A stretch of 64,000 bases of DNA from Pinus tabuliformis (GCA_031772625.1 CM062814.1:818780757-818844756); one strand, 5' to 3'. Positions 10,030-21,898 are shown, counted from the first letter of the stretch. Notes: generated from the sequence alone by a model not told the origin. Made by a program: numbers and translations.

Positions 10030-11765
10030 TATGCAAAAAGCTATCATGAATTGGAAAAATTTTAGACAGTTAAAAGGTCAAAATGTGTAAGAGTATACTC
10101 AGGAGTTTAGGAGAAGAGCTCTTATGCTAGGAGTAGACTTACAATCACAAGATACTTTGCTGAAATACATAGGAGGTTTGCATAGCTATCTTCGACACAC
10201 CATTCTTATGTTTAATCCCACGAATCTTGATGAGGTCTGTGTTCAAGCTACACACCTCGAAGCAAGAGGGAAAAACACCCTAGAAGAAGGTAGTAAAAAG
10301 CCGTTTGAGGGTAAAGAGAAAGGAAAGGGTTTCAAGGGGAAGAAAAATGCATCCATTAAAAAGGGAGGAGAGCAAACAATCTATAAACATTGTTCCAGAG
10401 AGGGTCACGATGAAGCTCACTATTGGAAGCTTCATCCAGAAATGTAGCCAAAGAAATTCAACAACAAAGGAAATAAAAAGCCAACTACAATCACTCAAGA
10501 AGAGGATTTGGGATTGGAATCAGGTGATGGAACGAAAATCACAACCATGGGGTTCCAAGGAAAGGAATCCATTGCCAGCACTAGTTCTTTAGGCTCACAA
10601 CATGAAACTCCGAATGAGAAGAGGAGAATAGAACTGTTTCACATAAGGGTAATATCAAAACACCACAAGATTGATATGCTATTCAATAACAGTTCTCAAG
10701 CCAATCTTATCTCTAAGTACATTGTCAAGATTTTAAATCTGGAAACTGTTCCACATCATAAACCATATCCGCTTGGATGGGTATGTGACAATGCGTAGTT
10801 GTAGGTTATGAGAAAGTGTAAGCTAAAATTCGCAATTACTGCAAATTTTAGAGATGAAGTGGAGCTTGACGTTGTGCCGTTAGACATCTGTGGCATCGTA
10901 TTGGGAAACCCATACCTTTATGACATAAAAGCTATTTTCCATCGACATGAAAATAAATATCACATATTCAAAAATGGAGTAGAATATATTGTGAGAGCTC
11001 ATAACAAGAAAACATATATTTCGATTGTTAATGCAGGGCAGATGAAAAGACTAGTGAATTCGAGCAAGAATCTTGTGCTTCTCATGATCAAACTCGAGAA
11101 GGATATTGATTATGAAGCGTTTAATGGTTGTAATTCGAATCTGGAAATTGATTTGGTTGACGCTGTTAACCAATCTGATGAATTGTTTCAGGAATCAAAG
11201 GGATTACTTCCCAAGAGGGGAATCCAACCTGAGTTACAGTGGCAGCAAAAGTGTCTTCTTCCTAACATTGGCATGTACATGATGTCAATGATGGAAAGAG
11301 AAGAAATTAAGATGCAAATCCAGGGATTTTTGAATAAAAGGATCATTCAGCCTACTCCTTTATCGTGGGGTACACCACTTGTTTGGGCACCCCAAAAGAA
11401 TGGTAAGCATTTTCTTGAATGGGATTCAAGAAGTGGTTTTCATCAACGTATAGTTTTTGAAGGAGAGATATGGAAGACGACATTAAAAACCCATCAAGGT
11501 TTGTTTGAATGGCTTGTTATGCTTTTTGGTCTTTGCTATGCTCCCACTACTTTTACACATATGAAGAAATATGTGATGAAGCCATTTCTAGACAGAATAG
11601 CCTTTTTGGATGACATTTTCATTTTCATAAAATTTCATTATGAACATGTCATGTATGAGAAAAAAATACTTGATGTCATATGTCAAGAACATTTGTTTCT
11701 GAAGATGTCAAAGTATATAACTTCTTTGATGTACTTGAGCCGTGAAATTGGTTCTTCCAAGCATG
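10030..11765 (+). pseudogene. Element B: Ty3/gypsy gag-protease-RT relic
   Basis: One reading frame with several nonsense codons (about 10088, 10445, 10796, 10805). Order: Gag end (EYTQEFRRRALMLGVD near 10090), a decayed zinc knuckle (KHCSREGHDEAH, with the outer cysteines now Tyr; 10379-10440), an aspartic-protease block (NNSSQANLIS at about 10684, where the usual DSG has lost its Asp), then RT. RT keeps the PTPLSWGTPLVWAPQKNGK and MLFGLCYAP segments and a FLDDIFIF active-site box (about 11609). The sequence jumps from QKNGKHFLEWD to SRSGFHQR, so roughly 40 residues of the fingers are missing, in frame. It is not functional. The family resembles gypsy elements whose Gag ends in GHDEAHCWKLHPE; the exact clade is not assigned. 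Confidence 0.8.
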
Positions 11766-12046
11766 TTCAGGTTACCAAGGGATTTTTGGCAGTCTGCGTG
11801 GGATGTGGAGAAGGTGAGCTGAAGCCAGGCCTCTCCAAGATTGATGCCATAATTCCAGCAAGAGGGATCTGTAGAAGCTGCAGATCTGTCACTCTGGGCT
11901 CTGTTCCAGTAGTCCGCTTGACCGTAACAGTCTGTGGTAGAATTGACTCCATTCCAACAGACACAAGTGAAGGAACCATACATCCCCATGAACCGCAGAT
12001 GCCTTTGATTTGATCGTAATTTACTGGGAGGGCTCAAGACAGTCAT
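11766..12046 (-). other. Foreign segment inside relic B, possible captured exon
   Basis: Between the RT and RNase H parts of relic B lies about 280 bp that fits neither and is more GC-rich than its surroundings. On the minus strand it is open for more than 100 codons (12046 down to 11708) and includes FTCVCWNGVNSTTDCYG at 11921-11971. The C-x-C-x(9)-C spacing is like the second half of an EGF-like module in plant receptor kinases. This could be a host exon fragment taken up by the element, but the match is short and may be chance. I cannot name a parent gene. Confidence 0.35.
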
Positions 12047-12127
12047 TTGGATAAGAGGTTTTTTGGGATTGGAGGAGAAATTTTATTAATTTTTCTTCTA
12101 TTGTAGTTCATTTGCATTCGTTGGCAG

Positions 12128-12814
12128 TTGTGCAAAAGTTCTTCCAGTGGGGAGGCAAACAATGATTCATTTGATGGTTTAAAACAAAATATTAGTACAA
12201 CTATATTACTTTCTTTTCCAGACTTGAGACATTCATATAGGTTTCAGTTTTCTATATGTGGCTATGCCAGGGGCACAATATTTTTGCAATATGGTAAGCC
12301 CATTTCTTTTCATTCAGAAATTTTCAATGGTAAAGTGTTTAAGTTGGAGCAACAAAGGCACTTACATTGGATGGGTTTTCTTCTATTCCACTCGGTCAAA
12401 AGGTATAGGAAAGGTATAAGCGACAAGTTTGTTGATGTACTTTCTAAGACTATAGTTTGCATAACTACTTTCCTCAAGCATCATTTTGTTTTACATGAAA
12501 GTTATGTTAAAAAAAATACATACTTTCAAGATGTATATTCAAGCTTGAGTCAAATGAATCAAGTGGAGGAATTTGTTTACCATTTGCATCATAATGTGTT
12601 GTATCATCTTGGTAAGAAGGATGTTGCTACTGATAGTAACATGGACAAGGCCAAAGAGTTCATTGAACGACTCCAAATGGTACATCAAACAGTGCAAGAA
12701 CAACTTGAAAAGGTTAAAGGAAAGTATTGTGGAGATCACAAGTTCCAATTCAGTGATCGATGGATCGAGATTGGAAAGGTGAGGGAACTGTACCCTCACT
12801 TGCTGGTCAATTGA
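12128..12814 (+). pseudogene. Element B: RNase H and integrase-tail relic
   Basis: Continues the phase of 10030-11765. It starts with an RNase H edge (TTILLSFPDL, then CGYARGTIFLQYGKPISFHSE, where the usual D.SGYA Asp has become Cys). It jumps from FNGKVFKLEQQ to RHLHWMGFL, losing the middle of RNase H, and keeps the KRYRKG.S.KF.D.LS connection region. It then passes from VLYHLGK straight to a segment near the integrase C-terminus (FIERLQMVHQTVQEQLEKVK). The whole zinc-binding and DDE core of integrase is therefore absent. All losses preserve the reading phase. It is a dead remnant; the interpretation rests on family knowledge of gypsy pol order. Confidence 0.75.
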
Positions 12815-12845
12815 AAGTGATCTTTTGGGGTCCAAAAGAATTCCA

Positions 12846-13850
12846 ATGGGGAGGAGTGATCAGGTGTTCAAAATTATGCTAAAATATCAAAGTGTTAGAA
12901 TTTTGTTAAACTCAGCTTCAGATCGAAGAGCTTTTCATTCTAATTCCAACGATGTGAACGACACTCAAATCCGAGCTCGTCTGCAGAAGTTAGAGCAAGT
13001 CAAAGTTCAAGTTTGACTTGTCCATATGGTTGTATTAGATGACGTGGCAAAGCCCTTCAGCGAATGAGGAGGTGCCAAGTGGTAGGTTGCCATTGGCCCT
13101 CGCATATCGTAAACACAGTCATAGGCAGATCGCCATTTAAAATCAGCCCCAAAATAGCCAGGGTTGCAATGCGATAAGGCAATCACAAATCACAATCACA
13201 ATCGTAATTAGCGAAGGGGAAGGTGTTGCATAATCGGCCCCCGACAGGTTGGGTTACGATGCGATATCACAATTGCATATTTCAGGAAAAACAAAGTCCC
13301 GCATAGTAAAAACCTTGGTACTCCGTCGATTGCAAAATGCAATAAAGTCCCCGGATGTGATGCCACTATAAGTTGCAATTTAGTATCCCGTCGGGTCTGC
13401 GATATCGCAATCGCAAATCACTCGTTTCTATTCATAGACCATAAGAGCCTACAACACTTGCTGATTGCGATTTGCGATATAGCCGATAGGTTATGGCCCG
13501 CAGCGTGGCGAAATATTCTCTTAATTAGCATATTTTGGAGTGAATTTGTGGGTTTCTGTCGGTTTTGGAGCAATTTTTGGAACAAATAGTGGGAGAACTA
13601 GGAGAAGTCATAATTTCTTTAGTTCTTATCCGAATTGGATGCAAAAAGAGGCTAGATGGCCATTTTTGAGTATTATGAATTCATTGATATAGGTTTCAGT
13701 GGAATTTGAGCATTTTAAACACGTTTTTGTTGTAATTTTGAGCATAATAGAGAGGCATAAGCAATGGAAGCTGGACCAAGGAGACGTAGCCCAGGAGGGG
13801 TGAAATCCTCATCAAATCTCTGTGTTGTGTGTTGTATTTTGATGTTCTTT
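12846..13850 (+). repeat. Element B: polypurine tract and probable 3' LTR
   Basis: ATGGGGAGGAG (12846-12856) is a good polypurine tract and is followed at once by TGATCAGGTG (12857), a plausible LTR start. The downstream ~1 kb has no coding potential. The right edge cannot be set because no partner LTR is visible; 13850 is a guess. The stretch 13130-13480 is unusually rich in GCGAT/ATCGC words. Confidence 0.5.
13130..13480. other. GCGAT/ATCGC-rich tract
   Basis: About 350 bp with many short variants of GCGATA, ATTGCGAT and AATCGCAA on both strands. It includes the perfect 10-bp palindrome GCGATATCGC at 13399-13408 and GATTGCGATTTGCGATATAG near 13460. It falls in the presumed LTR of relic B. 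Function is unknown. Confidence 0.45.
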
Positions 13851-14664
13851 GCTATTATTTTGCATCTTTTCAGCATATATTTTATGTTAATTTGTTTATA
13901 ACATTTACATAAGAACCTCTCATGGGAATCAATTAATTAAGCAAACATGGTAAATCCTTAAGCACTTGATAAGAAAATGATAAGCATCTTTTGTTTTATT
14001 CTGAATGGGGAATTAGCACAACATTACTAATCTGCCCCATTTTAGATCTGTCCAAGTTTCCAATTTATTTTCCTAAATAGACGATGTTGAAAATAAATCT
14101 CCTTGATTCAACCAGGAATTCTGCATCTCAGTGACTTCAACCATTACCCAAAAATATAAGTATGCAAATAAACTACTCCTAAACTTTAACTCATATTTCA
14201 CAATGTTGAATCAAATCTCCAAGTTTCATTTCAGAAGTCCAGAAGTAGTTGGGGTAATATTCTCTCAAGCTGTGTGCCTTCAATTTGTGTACTCCCCTCA
14301 ACTTCAGCAACCATAGCAGCACGCTGAACAACCTCTGATAAAAAAAATTTGCAACAGATTAGATATTCAACATAGAATGCTTCAAAGCTTATGCTCAACT
14401 ACACATTAAAAAAAATGGTATTCCAGTCCTCAAAATGATGTTATGAAATTGGGATTTTTTTCTAATTCAATGAGAATGTTTCTCCTTCAACCAAGCTACT
14501 AAATTGTGCTTTCCCTTGTAATTTTTTTTGACAAATGACGAGAAAAACTAGAAATAATTGATGGCCCTTTATATTTGTTGTGTAACTAAAAAGAAAAATA
14601 GAGATAAATGCATGTATTAAATGTAGAAAAACTTGGGTTGTGTTTAATGTATATTACAATAAAA

Positions 14665-14727
14665 AGAAATAAGAAGCTTTTGAATTTAATGTGAGTTTTT
14701 CATTTTCGCCATTATAGAAACAAGAGC
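14665..14727. repeat. Dispersed repeat unit (AATTTAATGTGAGTTTTTCA), copy 1
   Basis: Contains ATAAGAAGCTT, then TGAATTTAATGTGAGTTTTT and CATTATAGAAA. The same ordered words recur, same strand, at 20884-21010. Together the copies bracket about 6.2 kb. Confidence 0.6.
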
Positions 14728-14956
14728 TACATGCAGCAGTAGTCCCTACCGGGAAAGTTTGATAATTTTTTTTTAGTAAGTTTGATAAAAAAAAAGCTTC
14801 AGTGATTGCATTAGGGTCATTAATTTTTGTCTTCTTTAACACCCCTGCCCTAAAAGTTTGATAAATAAGCTCCTGTGTTTGCATTAGTGTGATCATTTTT
14901 TTGCTTTATTTAGAAAAATAAAAAGAAAAACATGGTGTGTCCATGGCCTTACCGAG

Positions 14957-15000
14957 ATCTGTCATGAAGCTACAGATAAGACATCTGTCATGAAGCTACA
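14957..15000. repeat. Short direct repeat
   Basis: ATCTGTCATGAAGCTACA occurs at 14957-14974 and again at 14983-15000, exact, 26 bp apart. Confidence 0.8.
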
Positions 15001-15761
15001 TAGAAGAAATGTTTTCATTTTTGGGAAGCTAAATGCAAAAGTTTGTTGGTGAAATATAAATATCTGGGGTAGCTCATAGTTCCTAGAATTCACACTAGTA
15101 TTGTTATTCATAATTCCTTTTAACTACAATCTCAATGAATTAGTCTAGATGACAATTGACCATTTGCATAGTTCACATAATCTTATGTTGTGGATATTGA
15201 AAATTGCTTTCACTAGAGATCCACACAGAGTAGATTCAAGCAAATATGTATTAATAGTAATGCCATGGAAACAAGCACAAGGAGATATAAAAATACTACG
15301 TGTGCATGTGAAACATATCCATTCAATATTTTCGTTAATATATATTAGCACTTGTTTGTTGGTGTACATGTGAAAGACATGCAAGTAATCCATTGATAGA
15401 AACACATTTTTTCTAGTGCTACAATAAGCTAGATTTTGGGTCCTGGTTGGTAACCTGGTAAAAATTTGGGAGCCAAATTGACTAGGCAAGCGCAGGAGGA
15501 GGTTGGAGTACCAACGGGAAGAAAGAATGAGAGGATATTTTAAGGCTTTTGGGAAAATGAAGTTCTCATTAAGTTGACAAAGTTTCAATCCTAAATGGCC
15601 CATGATTTTTCCACCCATTAAGGTTATGGAGTTCATGGACCTCATCTTGTGCATTTTCCTGGGCCTGGAGGTGGTAGCATGACATTTATGCCTCAACAGT
15701 TCGTTGTTAAATTATATCATTTTTATTTCTTTGTCTTCGTATGAAGCAAAAGGCTGAAGTA

Positions 15762-15903
15762 AAAAGCACCACAAGAGATGATATAATTTTGAAATAGGAT
15801 TATATTCCAATCTTGACAATTGTTAAAAAGTGAAAAGCACCGCAAGAGATGATATAATTTTGAAATAGGATTATATTCCAATCTTGACGGTTCTTAAAAG
15901 TCC
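15762..15903. repeat. 71-bp tandem duplication
   Basis: Two adjacent copies (15762-15832, 15833-15903) both beginning AAAAGCACC(A/G)CAAGAGATG and differing at few positions. The high identity points to a recent local duplication. Confidence 0.85.
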
Positions 15904-18474
15904 AACTTCAAATCAGGTGGGATCAGAGCAATAGATATGCCTTATATAAGATATAAGGAGTAAATATTAAACCATTGATGTCAAATAATTGAACTGAATT
16001 GAAAGAAGATTGTCTACAATAGTATATAGGCGAGCTTTCTATTGAAGAAATGAGTAGCTCAAGAATTCATTTTAGGAACCCACATTGATTATCTAGAGAT
16101 TGTGATCATTTGTGAAATGAGAAGCATTTAAATGTTTTTTTATTAAAAAAAACAAAGCAAAAAAACTTTCGTTTAAATGTTTTCTATTTTTTCAAAAAAA
16201 TAAAATCGAAGTTTTATTTTTCTCATAAAATCCAAAATTTCATTAATAAGAAAAATCCTTAATTTTTTTTATCTCTCAATTATCCAAAGCCCTGGGAGTG
16301 AAAAATGTTTCGAAGGAAAATGCTCAGTGAGACTCATGAGTAGGTGTGTAATAATCGTGCCTCTGACAAGGCGTTAAATCTCACACTTGTTGTATACCAT
16401 GAGACCTCACACCGCATCACTCCATTAGATAAGATGTACAATGAAACATTTCAAGCTTCACACTTCATGTCAAAGTTGTTGTCTTCCTTCCCACTCTGTT
16501 AGAATTTCATGCTTTGATATGTATCAAGATTATCTACTTTGATTCTTAAGAATAAGAGGTAGATATTCTTAGTAGACTAGTAAAGTGAATCACATTAAAA
16601 AAACCAAAACAAAAGTGTACAATAAAATATATCAACTACACTTTAAAAAAAATACTATACAGTGGAAGATATGATCTAACTACATTAGAAAAGAAAAAGA
16701 AAGTTGTACAGTTGAAGATATGATCTATGAGGTGTAAACTGAATGCATTACTTGATTCTACCCTCAATAGAGTTAGATGGAAGGGTTAAATGGGATGGGA
16801 CACATATATCAAAGTAATGCACATCATCTCTTTCTTTGGAATCAAGTATTGATTCCAAAGATATTTTTCTTTTATATTGAATGGATATGATAGTATGGTA
16901 AAAATCGAAGTGAGAGAATCCAAGATAGAGAGAAAAAATAAAGGAATTTAGCTCTAAAAAATAGACACACATATCTTGGATTTATTCTTTTTGTTCTTAC
17001 TCAGAACACAAATAAGCTAAAAGCTATAGCGGGAAAACTTAAATTTAATTTAATCTACTTCTTTTTAAAATAGAAAAAATAAACTAATGCAAATAATAAT
17101 TCCTACTTGATCTTTGAGGCCAAAGTGAATATGATGATGAGGACAAAAAAACAACATATTCAAGAATATCCAAGCTCAAATGACAAGTACATGATGTAGG
17201 AGACAATGACCAAACATGGGAATATTAAAGAAACTTTTGAAATTTCAAAGGAAAATGTTTTAGTGAATAAAAAAAATATCATTTTTTCTTCTGAATCTAA
17301 CTTCACAAGTGTATTTCATTTCATTGTAACATTCTATGTTTTCAGAAAATAAAATAGAAACATTAGAAAATTGTAAAAATAATTTGTAAAAACAACACCA
17401 GCTAAAAAATATTCAGAGGGAAAAACAAAATTAGAATAACAAAATGAAGTGTTATTGTCGTTCAAATAAACAAAAGCTATATCAAGTAACAACCTCCGCA
17501 AACTAGAGTGTCTGTTCAACTTGTGTTCAACCTTTTGTATGTTAATGGTCAGAAATACATTAATGCAAGAAAGTGTTTGGAAATCAAAATGGGAAAGCTA
17601 AACCAGTCTTAAATAACAACACAAATTAATCTTGAAGACATTAATTAAATTATGAATAAAAAAAATGTCAAAGGATATATACATTGAAAATAGATTGGCA
17701 TACGTTTTCAACATTATCCTAACATAAATTTAGAGTGAAAATTGAAAGCAGTTAGGCATACCTTTCAAGCGTGAGTTCATAGGATAATTGAACCATAAAT
17801 TCAGAGTATGATTCCTTAAATATAAAATGGATTCTAATTTAAGGAAGAAGGCCAAGCAAGGCAAGGAAGGTGAACAATAGGGAATAGTGGTACCAAAGAA
17901 GCATCCATTCTTCTTAATGTTTGTGAAACACTTCGTGCACTTGTTTATTCTCGCTGCCCGATTCCTTTTGAGACCTAGCTTCTCCTTGACCACCCGCTCT
18001 TCATCTATTGTTTTTCCATCTCACTTAGAGATGCATATGGAATCAATACAATATCTAGATTATTAAATAGGTGTCAGAAAGGAAATATGAGAGCAAGAAT
18101 AAGAGGGAAACCCCTGTACTTGATTGCGGGAGTTTACGATGGAATCTAGCTAAGGCATGAGAGATATGAATATGATGATTTTAAAATCCAAGAAATCTAT
18201 GTACATGCAAAATAAGGGTTAGTGAAAGGCACCGAGCAGGGCAGGGGTAGCGACACCAACTATCAGGGAAAGACAAGAAGTGAGAAAAGGCGAGATAGTC
18301 GATAGTCGTTGCATGAAGTCGATATATAAGATAGCCAGTTGTCATTGCCGGTCATACAACACAGTCCCTAGTTTGAGTACCCATCATAGCCAACTTGTGA
18401 GTGCCAATAGCCAAAAGGCCATCAGTCCCAAGAAGGAGTTCTCGATCATTGGTTGTCTATATCCGAAATTTAGA

Positions 18475-18740
18475 GAAAAAGTTCTACAATCGCCTGCCTG
18501 CATTAGTAAATTATGCATCCACCGGACTCACAATTATCTGAAATTTGACATGCATTTTGGAGTTATATCAAGATAAACAAGTCATAAGAAAAAGTTCTGT
18601 AGTCACTTACCTGCATAAAAAAAAGTTTTGCAGTTGCCTACCTGCATAAGTAAATTATGCATCCACCAGACTCACGATTATCTAAAATTTGACATGCATT
18701 TTAGAGTTATGGCAAGATAAACAAGTGGTAAAAATGTGGG
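18475..18740. repeat. About 144-bp tandem duplication with a partial third copy
   Basis: GTTCTACAATCGCCTGCCTG at 18481 recurs as GTTTTGCAGTTGCCTACCTG at 18625. Both are followed by GCAT(T/A)AGTAAATTATGCATC and end in AGATAAACAAGT. A short fragment of the unit start also lies at 18588-18617. Confidence 0.75.
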
Positions 18741-19786
18741 CCCACAGGGTTATACAAGTGGTGATTGATATTTAATTAAATTATATAAAATATATAAGTT
18801 GATTGATGACTTTGTACTTGTCATTCAAATATAACATGCATCATTCATGTATGTATTACATCTGCCTCTTATCGAAGGCTCTGGATAGATCTAAGAGAAG
18901 GTCCAACAATTGTCTCCTTTCCTTACCATAAACCATGCTAAATGGAGTATACTTCGTTAGATTTTTAGTCATTTTCCTGTCCTCTCTATCATTAATGTGC
19001 ATTTCACAGAGCCAATCAATGATGGAGAAACAATCAATCACCTACGGATATTCAAGTGAAAGCCTTTCAGATCTAGTGCATAAATCTCCTTCTTCCACAA
19101 AACCAGGTGCATAATAAGTAAGCATCATGATCGGTTCCAAAACCTACGGATCAAGACTGATTTCTTCAAGAGTAATTTTTGAGCTAGTTGATGTCGCTAT
19201 TTGATGCCAAGAGTCGATGTTGGTATTACATGTGCTACTCGATCAGTTTATCCAAGAGGCGTGATCTGCATAAACAAGAAGCAACCTTTCACACCAACCT
19301 TTCAACTACTCATCAACAGAGAGGAACCAATGAACCATGATACTCTCAAACATATGATTCTCTCAAACATGAATCAGGAGTAAAGCTTCTTCAAGAGAAA
19401 TTTACAGAAACATGAAGGCTTTCCTAAATCCCTGTCTGTGTAATTTTTTTTTATATTGGACATTGTGCCCAATGCAAAATTCCATGGCATGCTGATGGTT
19501 TGTCTCATCCAGATATAGCGAGTAAGGGGATGGATAATTGGAATCCTACTACCAGGAGCAGGGCACCTGAGATTATTGGCTAAGGTTTGGCGTTCGCACT
19601 AGTGTTTATGGATTTTTTGATGGGATCAAAGTCCCCCCACCCACCAAGGGAAAGTGTAGCTCACTTGCACCCGCCAACAGCCATGAAAAACAAGCTAGTT
19701 AGGTCGAGAAGCTAGGTTGGCTTCACCTTCATTTTACAACCTGAAGAAAGAAAAAGTGACTCAAATTCAGGAGAACTGCTTGGAGG

Positions 19787-19998
19787 AGGATTATCAAGAA
19801 GTCTATATTTAGAAAAATCAAAGGATTTTAGAGAATTAACAAGAAATCTTTATTTAGAAAGAATCAAAGAATTTTAGAGAATTAACAAGAAATCTTTATT
19901 TAGAAAGAGAAATTAGAGCAGTTCAGAGCTGAAAATCAAGGATTTTAGAGAATTAACAATAAATCTTTATTTGGAAAAATTAGATCAGTTAAGAGCTC
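19787..19998. repeat. About 47-bp tandem repeat, four units
   Basis: Units carry AAGAAATCTTTATTTAGAAA and end in TTTTAGAGAATTAAC. The third is lengthened by about 25 bp (AGAGCAGTTCAGAGCTGAAA). Purine-rich, with no coding sense. Confidence 0.75.
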
Positions 19999-20149
19999 AC
20001 TTACCAGTTGTTGTTTTACGATAGTTTTTGTTTATGAAGCATAGCATAGTCTCTCTTCTTAATTTTCAATTCTGTTGATGTTTCTCTAAGAATTTTGATG
20101 CATCTCTATGAATTATGTCTGTACATAATAGTAAAATAATTATTTTTGT

Positions 20150-20285
20150 AGAGAAGGGAAAAAGAAGCATGGTAGAGAAGAGCAGAAGAAGAAGAGCGCA
20201 AGAAGCTGTGTAGAGAAAAGTAGAAGAAGCGATGTCGAGTATAAAGAAGAGTAAAAGAAGCGGTTTCGAGAGTAGACGAAGCCAT
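20150..20285. repeat. Degenerate purine-rich minisatellite
   Basis: Repeats on the theme GTAGAGAAGAGCAGAAGAAG, four to five diverged units with irregular spacing. Confidence 0.55.
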
Positions 20286-20444
20286 GTGGCAATGCCAAAG
20301 ATGGATGCTGATTAGACTTGATTAAAGTAAAACAATTGTGAGTAAGGCTATTAATTACTCCGTCGAACATTGTTTTAATTCATACTTAGTTACTTTTCTA
20401 AACTTTTCCTGGAATATATGCACGAAAGATACAATATTGTGACA

Positions 20445-20647
20445 ATATCAGTTTGTCAGGGTTTGCTAAAATTTCTCTTATGCAAAGTTTTACCATATCA
20501 GTTTGTCAGGGTTTGCCAAACTTTCTCTTATGCAAATTTTTACCATATCAGTTTGCTAGGGTTGGCTAAACTTTCTCTTATGCAAAGTTTTAGTACAATA
20601 TCATTTTTCCCAAGGTTTGCTAAACTATATCTTATCCAAACTTTAGA
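20445..20647. repeat. 50-53-bp minisatellite, four units
   Basis: Units start at 20445, 20495, 20545 and 20598. Core words are ATATCAGTTTGTCAGGGTTT and CTTTCTCTTATGCAAA. The first three are very similar; the fourth has diverged. The 97-codon open stretch across it is a by-product of the repeat. Confidence 0.9.
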
Positions 20648-20883
20648 AATAAAATTTGCATTGAAAAACTCCAAGCACGTAATAAGACCTCCAATATCAT
20701 TGTCCAATTAGATTTATGATAATACATATTTTTTTAATTATATAAATATGAAATAATATTTTGTTGGGTTAAACATTTAGCAAAACTAAAAAATGTGTGG
20801 TGAAACTCAAAATTAATATGCAGTCAAACGTCTATCGATCGCTATAGTTCCGCAGTAGGGACTAATAAAAAGTAGCAGGGACT

Positions 20884-21010
20884 AATAAGAAGATTTTGAA
20901 TTTAATGTGAGTTTTTCATTTTAAAGCTTCCAAATTTAATGTGTTTTTATCATTTTAGTGATTATAGAAATAAGAAGCTTCTAAATTTAATGTGAGTTTT
21001 TCATTTTCTA
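20884..21010. repeat. Dispersed repeat unit, copies 2 and 3
   Basis: Two partial head-to-tail copies of the 14665-14727 unit. Each contains AATTTAATGTG(A)GTTTTT followed by a TCATTTT word; GATTATAGAAATAAGAAGCT lies between them. They lie just outside the left end of element C. Confidence 0.6.
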
Positions 21011-21291
21011 GGTAGTAGTAATTTGAAGATGGATCTGCATGGTTGCAAATTTGATTTTTTTTTTTGGGTCTTGTTGTAGTGGGTACAACCACCCTCCAAA
21101 ATTTTTCCTTAGCTTCGTTTTGGAGCCTCCCTACCAACCATCTTCAGCAGCATGTCTTGCACTGTCAAGTACACAAGATTTAGTGGTTTTCTAAGTAGAT
21201 TTCTAGCCTGTGCATGATAGCTTGTTGCATCCCCCTCATAGGTTGTTTCTCCGGACTTGGTCCAACTGTAGGCTGAGAAAATCCCTCAAGA

Positions 21292-21545
21292 AATTGCACA
21301 ATTTTGGAGGGGAACCAGCCTTCCCTCTAGAAATTGCGCAATCCTGACTGACATCCTGATGGGCTCCAGAATTGCGCAATCATGCCTGTCAACCTTCCCC
21401 TGAAAAACTGCGCAATCTGTCCCAGCAGGACTGCTCAGCCCAGAAATTGTGCAAGTCTGGGCAGCAATTAGCTACTTAGCCCAGAAATTGTGCAATACTT
21501 CTAGGTAGCTAGCCCAACTCCCTCCCAGAAATGCACAAATTTTCC
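21292..21545. repeat. Palindrome array (ATTGCGCAAT variants), 5' LTR, cluster 1
   Basis: About seven variants of AAATTGCGCAAT spaced roughly 35-45 bp apart (near 21292, 21330, 21370, 21405, 21443, 21484, 21531). Each is usually preceded by a CC(C/A)AGAA-like word. ATTGCGCAAT equals its own reverse complement. Decayed sites mostly differ by G-to-A or C-to-T. Confidence 0.75.
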
Positions 21546-21898
21546 GCTCAGTCAAGCAGGTTGTTGCATGTGCCACTGGGTTGACCGGTCCACCTGGGAC
21601 CAAGAAAACTTGACTTGCATGCATGAGATTCTTTTTCCCGAAATAGCAAAAAGAAACATACAAAAATCATCCCTAGATTTTAAGGAGATATTTTTAGCAT
21701 TTGGAGGTTACATGCAAAGATCGTTTTAGAATCTTTCCTCCAAGTGTCGCTTTTTCCTAGATTTGTGGCATGCCCATCATGAGCCTCAAACTTATTTATT
21801 CGACCCTTTAGAGCTCACTTATTCATATCAATCTTGGATCTCTAACATCCCACAACACATCCAGGAGTCTTGGACACATCCAGCTCAGTTATTTACAG

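Larger units (their letters stand above)
13851..21066. other. AT-rich intergenic region with minisatellites
   Basis: About 7.2 kb without a supported gene. The longest open stretch (15145-15696, minus strand, 183 codons) has no recognisable domain and composition like its AT-rich background. The region contains the local repeats listed separately, long A and T runs (16130-16290) and no clear transposon termini. Old, unrecognisable transposon remnants are likely. Confidence 0.6.

Noticed and set aside
15145-15696. 183-codon minus-strand open stretch
   Set aside because: Low-complexity, AT-rich composition, no domain, no start or splice context; likely chance.
18856-19041. Minus-strand TKYTPFSMVYGKE, like an integrase C-terminal word
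   Set aside because: Only about a dozen residues resemble the gypsy TPFELVYGKE word and the flanks do not align; too short to annotate.
19455-19582. Open stretch with HCAQCKIPWHADG, like a zinc knuckle
   Set aside because: About 40 codons, incomplete Cys/His pattern, no neighbouring Gag sequence.
20445-20647. Tandem units as a CRISPR array
   Set aside because: Units are contiguous without unique spacers, and the surroundings are a plant retrotransposon landscape.
20418-20711. 97-codon frame over the 50-bp repeat
   Set aside because: It is open only because the repeat lacks stops in that phase; unit length is not a multiple of three and no protein pattern results.
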